This document shows positions 9,382 to 17,619 of a stretch of 27,500 nt of DNA, piece after piece (position 1 is the first letter of the stretch; every line of letters begins with the position of its first letter). The notes beneath the pieces are model-generated. The model did no database searches. It was given only the letters and a program-made list of their open reading frames with translations, and was not told the DNA's origin. The DNA is from Chrysomallon squamiferum (lineage: Eukaryota; Mollusca; Gastropoda; Neomphalida; Peltospiridae), in assembly GCA_012295275.1 (NCBI GenBank), contig CM022670.1, positions 2,840,835 through 2,868,334 on the forward strand, read 5' to 3'. A program made the position numbers and the translations under genes.

Positions 9382-9680
9382 TTAGCCGTGATGGTGTCCG
9401 TGATGTCCGTGGTGACCGTGATGTCCGTGATGTCCATGGTGGCCGTGGTGACCGTGATGTCCGTGATGACCGTGATGTCCGTGATGACCGTGATGGGCCA
9501 GAGACAGAGAAGCAAAAATAAGAATAACTGAAAAAAAAAAAAAAAAAATTAAATAAAGTAAAAATATTATAGAAGTAAAGATATTTGTATGAATTAAGAA
9601 ATCAAAAATTATAATCACTTTATTCTGGTTTCAAGTTGTATATGACATTAAAACATAAGGAAATGTTTTTATTTATCAAT

Positions 9681-9711
<31 letters not shown>

Positions 9712-9831
9712 AAGTATAATTTATGTATCGATATAGTTAATAATAATCTTAATTAATTAGTTATTAATATTTAAAAACAGAACTAACTTACCAACGAAGA
9801 TGGTGAAAGTATTTAGGCTGATAAACTTCAT
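9382..9831 (-). CDS. Secreted pure His/Gly peptide A4 (61 aa)
   Basis: Exon 1 (9831-9792) encodes MKFISLNTFTIFV, then GTAAGT. Exon 2 (9527-9382) follows TTTTTCAG and continues V-ILIFASLSLA. The intron is 264 nt, phase 1. The predicted mature peptide is 37 residues: exactly eleven HHG units and a final HHHG, with no other amino acid (25 His, 12 Gly). The first five units alternate GGT and GGA glycine codons, pointing to 18-bp tandem growth. This is the most regular member of the family and the simplest two-letter mature peptide in the window. A secreted, strongly metal-binding peptide is the natural inference. Whether it serves in defence, metal handling or hardening of a secreted material cannot be read from the sequence. 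Confidence 0.87.
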
Positions 9832-9907
9832 TTTCCTATATTATTCCTTTCCTTCTTTATTCTTCTGTTGTAAACAAGTGGATGATTTTGTGAATGGAAA
9901 ACGATTC

Positions 9908-10080
9908 TTTTATAGTAAATTAATTGTTATGATTTCACTGTTCACAGTGTGAAACTGCAGTAGAGAGTTGTCTACTCTGGTTTATTCTCTGCAGGCTTTC
10001 CGTGTAAAAACCACACTGAAACGATGATCTAAAGTTTTTAATGAAAAGTGCATAACAAATGTTGACAATGCAAAATATGG
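9908..10080 (-). promoter_or_regulatory. Promoter of A4
   Basis: TATAAAA at 9914-9908 lies 83 bp before the ATG. A perfect inverted repeat TTCAC-AGT-GTGAA occupies 9941-9953, about 27 bp upstream of the TATA box. CTCTGCAGGCTTTCCGTGT (9986-10004) and ACGATGATCTAAAGTTTTTA (10021-10040) complete the shared upstream block. AGTGTGAAA resembles a T-box half site, but this is only a likeness. Confidence 0.65.
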
Positions 10081-11030
10081 ATTAACTTTTGAGTGCTCTG
10101 GTTTCTAAATGAGCAGTATTTGAAGACAACTTCTGCATTTTAGTTTTGTTATTTTGTATCTGTAATACATTCTTCTCTGTACAGTAATCCTGCAGTTTAT
10201 GAGAATAACATCATTGTTATTCCAGTTTAATTTGTAACTGAAACATTATATGAGATAATGGGATTATTATTAGCACGATTATTTCCAATGAAGCAGTTTC
10301 TAAAGAAAACAATGTATTCACTGAACAGTGTAAGTAATAAATTATTATTTGTGATATATAAAGCCAAAAAAAGAAAAATTAATAATCATAAAAAAAATAG
10401 AAATAAATAATAATAATAAGATACTTACTCGTAGAAAAAAGGAAAACATTATTTTATTTTTATAACAAAATACAACTTTTCCTTTAGTCTTTTTTATTCA
10501 ATATATTTACATATATTATATGTGTTACTTATTTATTATTATGCATTATATCTACATTGATATTATGGAGATGTAGCATTAAATATATGTAATATATTCT
10601 GTTTACGTTCAATAAATTAGTATACTTTTCAACACGCTTTTAATATGAAAAACCATCCACGGTGTAAACAAAATCTGTTTCTGATAACTCTTCTTAAGAG
10701 TTTATGAAAACTGATGAATTGTCGAATAAGTTAATTATTTATCGTAATTAAGAGAAATTCAGTTTTCAGATTCATTTTATCCAAATGAAGAGTGTTTCCG
10801 AAATTCTTCATTTACACAAATAAAATAACATTTTCCAACAATTTCGGAATAACAGTTTTTCACACATTATATTACCGGTATATGGTACTTCCGTATGTAC
10901 AGTTTTCTAAAGTTTTATCACATTAATATTCAATAAGATTTAACTGTATATTATATTTGTAAAATACGCGATATAGTCCAGTAATTTTGTCACATTAATA
11001 TTTTGTTCTTGCACAACGAACTGAACAAAA

Positions 11031-11678
11031 TTAGCCGTGGTGGTGTCCATGATGTCCATGTCCATGTCCATGTCCATGATGACCATGACGTGCTGTTGTT
11101 GTTCGCGCCGTCAGCATAAAGATAACTGAAATTTTTATTTAGTAATATTAAACATGTATTTATATATCTATACATAAAGATCATTGAAAAAAGTATTTAG
11201 AAATATTAACTATTCATTTATATATTTAATAATTTGGGTATTGAAATATTATAAAGTATCACGACAGAATATATTCATTTATTCCATTTAACAATTTTTA
11301 AACTTATACAATAAGAATAATATATTTATTTCAGTCAGGTTCTATTTTGTAAAGCACAGACCATGTTAATGCAAGGTTTACATAAATTCCAATCAATCGA
11401 TGAAAAAAAAAAAAAAAAGATTAAAAGAAAATTAAAAATTCAAAAGGATTCATTTTATACGACTTTTGTTTCTACACAAATATCCGCTAAACCAGCATAA
11501 AGCCTAATAGAATCTGGTTTTGTTTATTTATTTATTTTATATTTTTTTCCTTCTATTTTACACTATTACTACTAGTACTACACTACTACTACTACTGCTA
11601 CTACTGCTACTACTGCGAGTGCAACAGCTATTACTACTATTTCTACTACTAACAACTACTACTAATAGTAATTATAGC

Positions 11679-11743
<65 letters not shown>

Positions 11744-11823
11744 CAATAATAATAATAATATTTTTTGATAAAATATAACTACATACCTGCTACTATCACG
11801 AAAAACAAACTGTTCATCTTCAT
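11031..11823 (-). CDS. Secreted His/Gly peptide B, intact (43 aa)
   Basis: Exon 1 (11823-11787) encodes MKMNSLFFVIVA and ends in G before a GTATGT donor. Exon 2 (11125-11031) follows TTTCAG and continues V-IFMLTARTTTA. The predicted mature peptide is RHGHHGHGHGHGHHGHHHG, then TAA. The intron is 661 nt, phase 1, in the same place in the signal peptide as in type A, and is full of ACT and AAT/AAC repeats (about 11,568-11,760). The signal peptide differs clearly from type A, but the intron position and the HHGHHHG-TAA end are shared, so A and B are paralogues. The Arg at mature position 1 might be trimmed. There is no copy of the 19-nt A-type hairpin after the stop codon, which suggests different mRNA control. 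A later in-frame Met (third codon) could also be the start. Confidence 0.75.
11568..11762. repeat. ACT and AAT/AAC arrays in the B intron
   Basis: ACT units (11,568-11,660) are followed by an AAT array with a short AAC interruption (11,688-11,762). Positionally equivalent trinucleotide arrays sit in relics B1 and B2, so the repeat predates the tandem duplication. The poly-Asn frame read on the plus strand is not a gene. Confidence 0.85.
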
Positions 11824-11910
11824 ATTTAATTTTTTTCTTCTTCTTCAACTTCGTGTGTACTTGCTATCAAATGAAGAAATCAAGCTGCTGAACACTTACA
11901 AAAACTCATC

Positions 11911-12014
11911 TATTTAACGTGTTTTTAAATCAGGCGTATTTTCATTGTTCTCGGCTCGTTTTCCTGATTCTAACTGTTCATTTAGACTCCATGAACCATG
12001 ATCTTTCCTGGTTC
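11911..12014 (-). promoter_or_regulatory. Possible promoter of gene B
   Basis: The only TATA-like element at a fitting distance is TTAAATA (11917-11911), 94 bp before the ATG, against 81-86 bp in type A. Further upstream is a perfect inverted repeat GAACCA-N10-TGGTTC (11993-12014). None of the type A upstream motifs is present. Support is weak. Confidence 0.3.
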
Positions 12015-12019
12015 AGACA

Positions 12020-13280
12020 ATACGTTTACCACTACATTAACCCTTTTCACAAAGCTTGTGTGAAATTTAAAAGATAAAATGGGAAAAAAAAGGTTTCAAA
12101 TGATACTGTTATGGTGTGTCGTGTAAAGACGAATTGATGTGTAACGTACTATCAAAGTCACGCCTGTAGTTTGGGCGTGATAATGTTGTTTTATGATGAG
12201 ATAAGTGTTTTCGTTATGTTTACATTGTAATATAATTGTGATAACGCACCCAGTAAAACTGATAGCGATTATTGGATGTTAACGAATTTTGTTGTATATA
12301 TGTAATGAGACAAATTTTTATTGTTCTTCGTTTAGGCTTTTTTTATTCTTTTAGCCTGTTGGTATTTTTTTTTCTTTTTGTTTCTTTTGTGCATAGTATG
12401 TCGTTGTTGTTGTTGCTGTTATTTTTTGGTTTATTTATATATTTACTTATTTTTATGGTGTTGAATTTTTTTTAATTTTATTAATTTTTTGTCTGTTACA
12501 TACTACTAGTGCTATTGGGTTCACGGTTATATATATATATATATATTTTTTGATCAGGGACAAAAATTTATATTATTATTTACCCTTTTTGGTAGAGATC
12601 AAATTAAATTTAAAAAAATAATAATAATCCCCCAAAATGAGTTGCATTCTGAAATAATTTATTGAAGTCTAAGAAAACGTGTTTAATTAATTGGTATTTT
12701 TTTACACCAGAAGAAAGACACTTTATTTTTTTCCCAATTAGTAGAAGGAATCATTTATAACAAAAACACACAAAAAAAAACAAAAACACACACTCACACG
12801 AGGCTAAAGGAACTTTCAGCAGGCGAACTGTTTAGAAAATCTGAAACCCACGAGAGAACACTGTCTTAGTTCACGTGTCCTAGCGGACGAAAAGAATAAA
12901 TAAAATAAATAAATAACTTTGTGGTCTAAAGGGAAAAAGCAGCTTCAGATACAACCAACCCACTGACCTGATACGCACGGTACACTGTTTTTTTATGGTT
13001 CAGTGACGAGTTGAAAACATTTAATATTAAAGACTGTTAAGTACATGTTTTTTTTTGTTGTTTTTTTAATAATAATTATCACACGAAACTGGGTGTACTG
13101 CATAACGATGAAATTTGTAAACCAAGAATAACAAAATTTTATCTTTAAAAAATATTTAACGAATGTATTCAATTGCTTGTTTGATTTCGGTGCATAATTT
13201 TGGGCAGGTATGTATGAATGTAGATTCTTGTATGAACATAAAATATGAAACTGGTTTTTTTCTTCTATTTTTTACGGGTT
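12020..13280. other. Spacer with no gene seen
   Basis: AT-rich, unique-looking sequence past the end of the peptide array. It contains short homopolymers, a (TA)n patch at about 12,530-12,546 and an inverted repeat TCACGCC-N9-GGCGTGA (12158-12180). The 67-codon frame at 12,272-12,475 is T-rich low complexity with no start context or family likeness. Confidence 0.6.
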
Positions 13281-13284
13281 TATA

Positions 13285-13286
<2 letters not shown>

Positions 13287-13318
<32 letters not shown>
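13287..13318. repeat. (TG)16 microsatellite
   Basis: Sixteen uninterrupted TG dinucleotides, followed by a short GA run. Confidence 0.95.
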
Positions 13319-13325
<7 letters not shown>

Positions 13326-13874
13326 CTCTGAGTGAAAAAACAACAGTTTATTCATTTTAATTATTTAAAACATGGCCTACATTTTATTTCATGTGCAGAA
13401 ATAATGTAATAAAGTGACAGAACGTTTCATGCATAATTTAAAACAAACATGCAGTGTTTGATCAAATGCTAAACTGTTCAATAATAACAGCATGGTGCTA
13501 TAATGGACGGATATAAGAACTTGAATTGAACATTATTTTACATGAAGTGGTCTAGTCAAGTTAATCGTCCAAATGATCAATAACTTTAAGCTTTGATGTT
13601 GATGGCATCTGATTGCAAAATCAACATGTTCAGATGTTTAAAAGCAGACGCATCAAAGTTCATCTGCAAGTAGGGCACCGCATAAAAGTAAGTTCTCAAA
13701 AAAAAAAAAAAAAAAAAAAACACACACAAAAAAGTATCAGAAAAAATAACACCCCCACCCCCCAAAAAAACCCGATAAAACAAAACAGAAAAAAAAAAAA
13801 AAATAAACTAAAACAATAAATAAAAAATAAATAAATAAATAAATAAATGGAATTTTGATCTAAATTTTTATGAT

Positions 13875-13880
<6 letters not shown>

Positions 13881-13952
<72 letters not shown>
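13881..13952. repeat. (CT)36 microsatellite
   Basis: A perfect CT array of 72 bp. Its purine strand (GA) matches in length the (GA)36 array in intron 2 of the lectin gene, probably by coincidence. Confidence 0.95.
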
Positions 13953-13955
<3 letters not shown>

Positions 13956-13959
13956 TATT

Positions 13960-14937
13960 TCCTTTTGGTTTGTGTTTTTATTTTTATTTATTTATTTTTT
14001 GTTTAATGTTTTTGTTGTTGTTTTATTTTTTTCTTAAATGCTTAACTCGTGTGTGTGTGTGTGTATTACTGTTAAAGAATCATTATAATTCAAGAAAATA
14101 TTTTTGCTGAAACGATTGTTACAGAATATAACGATTCAATAATAGAAATATATATATAAAAAAAACCCCACAAATCAACACCTACCATTCAAAATAGCAT
14201 ATATATGCTTTTTTTTTTTTTTTATCTTAAAGTATCTACAGGAAAAAAACCTTCATCGTTAATCCTTTTCTCTTTTCTCTCAAAAGCGTCATTTACAAAG
14301 TCACTGGAGCAGACGCCATTTTTGTCTTTCTGTGTTATTGCATTACAAGGTGATAACAATTAGGAAAATCTAAACTTTCAATTGCCATTGATCAGAAAAT
14401 GAATAAACTTTGTTTTGTGCACAGAATATCAATAACAGCGGTCCGAAATACTTCCACGTATTGAGAAACACTCTTTATATTTATGAATTAATCTACTTTT
14501 TAGTCGATCCATAATTCCGCTTGATTGAAGCATTGACGTCATGCGACTAAAGGTGAAGGTCATATTCATATTTCGGCCAAGGAACAAAGACTGATTTGAT
14601 CGATGATTGATTTAATTACACATCGATCACAAATGGGTGAACTTTATAAATCAGTATTTAATAATATCTGTAGACATCTCAGTAATCAGCTGATCAGTGT
14701 ATAATAAGATTTTCAATATTTTATTGCATGGTATTGTAATTCAGGGATTAATCTCTGTATTTAAATAACAACAAATTCTGTTCCGGGTACTCTGAGTATG
14801 ATCAAACTCCGCATACACAGGCACATGGTATTGATAAATAGGTTTTTTATGACCTTCAAACAGCTAAGTCAATAAACTGATATTGGCATAAACACAACAA
14901 CTACAACAACATCAATGATAATAACAATTTCATGAAC

Positions 14938-14975
<38 letters not shown>

Positions 14976-15149
14976 CCATAATGCACATCGACTAAAAATT
15001 ACCCAATCTTTGAGTAGATTTTCCCATTTAAAACATTTGGCAGTGCTCACGTTATTTTGAAAGTGAGGGATCTTTTTGTTTTGTTTTTTATTCTTGTTAT
15101 GTTTATTAGTATTTTTTGTTATGTGTGAGAGTTAGAAAAAAACAACAAC

Positions 15150-15181
<32 letters not shown>

Positions 15182-16370
15182 CCCACACCCACACAGACAA
15201 AACAAAACAAAAACAAAAGCAGCGATCTTTGAACATTATAACTTTCGTAAAATCTACCAAGTGAGTTACAGCTTACTACGAAATAACATACTTAGAAAGC
15301 ACACTTAGTTTATTTGTTGACTTTCTGTTAATCTTCAACACGATCGAACGAGGGAAGCAACCGCACAGCATTTCAAATCAGTCGCATCAGTTTATTACAT
15401 CACAGAGCGGAAAACTGCAAGGTAACGGACGAGGTGCGTTTAAAATGTATTGAACGCGAAAATCACAACCGATTCAAGAACGTTCAAGACGAAGTACGGA
15501 GTTATTAGTGACGGTGTCATGGTTACACTGTTTTGCCCGAGGTTTTCAAATAAACAGCACAGTGATAATGCACACGTTAACTTGTCAAGTGACACTTGGC
15601 ATTGATGAAACGATGAAGAAGATTATCAGGTAAACACAGGGCATGTTTTCGTAGGCTAGCATTTGTCTTCATTGCGTGACACACTGAACGTGCGACGAAG
15701 CAAAGTCACGTGTAAGACAAATGTGCAGAGTTAAAACAACGAGACAGAAAATTCCCTTTTCTTTTGAAAACCTGTTTAAAAAAAACAACATAATTATGTT
15801 TTTTCCTCATTCCTAAGGCTAAATAGTGTAGTGTTGATTAGATAAATTATAAAGTGAGGTCATACATATTTACAATAACATGAAAAGTAAGCCTCTAAGA
15901 TAAGAAGATGAAAAAAATCGTTTCTTTATCATCCGTAAATAGAAATAAAACATCGTTCAGGCTTTTGTCTTCTACAAAAAAAAAAAAAAAGAAAGACAAA
16001 ACAAAATATATGTAATCTTGATGAAACAGCGAAGAAAAAAATGTCGTATCCTTTCAAGCATATCTATTTGCGAGATTATTAAACTAATTATTGTTCAATA
16101 AAAAATGTGTTACGGTAATAACATTTTGTAATCGTTTTAGCTACATAATAAATAAAAATTATTATTATTAATTTATATAACTTTGAAATTTTTTTTATAT
16201 AACTTAAAGTAGCATGCAAAAGGTTTTATATTTTTGCATGATTATCATGTAACTGTTTTTAATTATTATGTAGGATTAAATTAGATTAATAAAATAATTT
16301 TAAAACTAGATTTTCCGTTTAGTGAAATCTGACCAGATTTAAACAAAATATATAATAATAACAAGAACGA
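13960..16370. other. Spacer with promoter-like motifs, no gene seen
   Basis: No coding exon could be supported. The region holds an ATT array (14,940-14,974), a poly(A) run (15,150-15,178) and a less repetitive, somewhat more GC-rich stretch at 15,300-15,740. The latter ends one segment with CAG|GTAAAC (donor-like, near 15,629). That stretch could hold a non-coding 5' exon of a plus-strand gene, but nothing proves it. Confidence 0.5.
14534..14651 (+). promoter_or_regulatory. CRE, DR0 pair and TATA-like box
   Basis: The palindrome TGACGTCA (14534-14541) is a perfect cAMP-response element. It is followed by AGGTGA-AGGTCA (14551-14562), a directly abutting nuclear-receptor half-site pair, and about 80 bp later by TATAAAT (14645-14651). 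The spacing would suit a plus-strand promoter, but no downstream exon was found nearby. Chance remains possible. Confidence 0.25.
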
Positions 16371-16392
16371 CAGCAACAGCAACAACAACAAC

Positions 16393-16428
<36 letters not shown>

Positions 16429-16429
16429 A

Positions 16430-16460
<31 letters not shown>

Positions 16461-16474
16461 AAGAAGAAGAAGAA
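16370..16474. repeat. AAC, poly(A) and AAG arrays
   Basis: AAC units pass into a run of about 30 A, a few AAT units, and then about 15 AAG units. It directly precedes the minisatellite. Confidence 0.9.
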
Positions 16475-16561
16475 TCTTTTCTTTTTTTTTTCTGCCCTGT
16501 CCCAGGATCAGCTCTTCGCGGTGCGGTCTCTCAACTGTTTCCTGTTCATCCCAGCATCCTG

Positions 16562-17612
16562 CAGTTAGTACACAGTTAGTATACAGTTAGTACACAGTTA
16601 GTATACAGTTAGTACACAGTACACAGTTAGTATACAGTTAGTACACAGTTAGTACACAGTTAGTATACAGTTAGTACACAGTTAGTACACAGTACACAGT
16701 TAGTACACAGTTAGTATACAGTTAGTACACAGTTAGTACACAGTTAGTATAGTTAGTACACATTTAGTACACAATTAGTACACAGTTAGTACACAGTTAG
16801 TATACAGTTAGTACACAGTTAGTACACAATTAGTACACAGTTAGTATACAGTTAGTACACAGTTAGTATACAGTTAGTACACAATTAGTACACAATTAGT
16901 ATACAGTTAGTACACAGTTAGTACACAGTTAGTATACAGTTAGTATACAGTTAGTACACAGTTAGTATACAGTTAGTATACAGTTAGTATACAGTTAGTA
17001 CACAGTTAGTATACAGTTAGTACACAGTATACAGTTAGTACACAGTTAGTATACAGTTAGTACACAGTTAGTATACAGTTAGTACACAGTTAGTACACAG
17101 TTAGTATACAGTTAATACACAGTTAGTATACAATTAGTATACAGTTAGTACACAGTTAGTATACAGTTAGTACACAGTTAGTATACAGTTAGTACACAAT
17201 TAGTACACAGTTAGTATACAGTTAGTATACAGTTAGTACACAGTTAGTATACAGTTAGTACACAGTATACAGTTAGTATACAGTTAGTAGACAGTTAGTA
17301 TACAGTTAGTACACAGTTAGTACACAGTTAGTATACAGTTAGTATACAGTTAGTATACAATTAGTATACAGTTAGTATACAGTTAGTACACAGTTAGTAC
17401 ACAGTTAGTATACAATTAGTATACAGAAAGCAGTTAGTATACAGAAAGTAGTTAGTATACAGAAAGTAGTAAGTATACAGAAAGTAGTAAGTATACAGAA
17501 AGCAGTTAGTATACAGAAAGTAGTAAGTACACAGAAAGTAGTAAGTATACAGAAAGCAGTTAGTATACAGAAAGTAGTAAGTACACAGTTAGTATACAGT
17601 TTGTACACAGAA
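16562..17612. repeat. 11-bp minisatellite passing into an 18-bp variant
   Basis: About 860 bp consist of an 11-bp unit, TACACAGTTAG, with a common variant TATACAGTTAG. Occasional units lose GTTAG or carry AATTAG. From about 17,420 the array switches to 18-bp units in which ACAGAAAG blocks alternate with TAGTAAGTAT or CAGTTAGTAT. It ends near 17,612 at a unique sequence. The minus-strand frame across the 18-bp part reads a repeated TTFCIL and is an artefact of the unit being a multiple of three. Confidence 0.9.
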
Positions 17613-17619
17613 AGCCGTG

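Larger units (their letters stand above)
4000..12000 (-). repeat. Tandem A-B gene array, ~2.4-2.8 kb units
   Basis: Three units repeat the order A gene, A upstream block, B gene or relic, B flank: about 4,000-6,780, 6,780-9,230 and 9,230-12,000. Homologous landmarks recur in each: the AGCATACAGAAACAAAA-like 3' flank of A, the hairpin, the TATA block, the TTAGCACGATTAT block, the CGGAAT/TTTTATCACATTAATATT block, and then B exon 2. The 1,441-4,000 unit has an A gene but no recognisable B. Sequence identity looks highest in A exons, the 3' UTR and the promoter, while the spacer is more diverged and differs in microsatellite length. Confidence 0.7.

Noticed and set aside
1910-10080. Metal-response elements (TGCRCNC) in the A promoters
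   Set aside because: Searched for because the peptides should bind metals. Only TGCACAT-like near misses were found, not conserved among copies.
17405-17608. Repeated TTFCIL peptide on the minus strand
   Set aside because: The 18-bp minisatellite unit is a multiple of three, so any frame stays open. There is no start context, signal or splice support.
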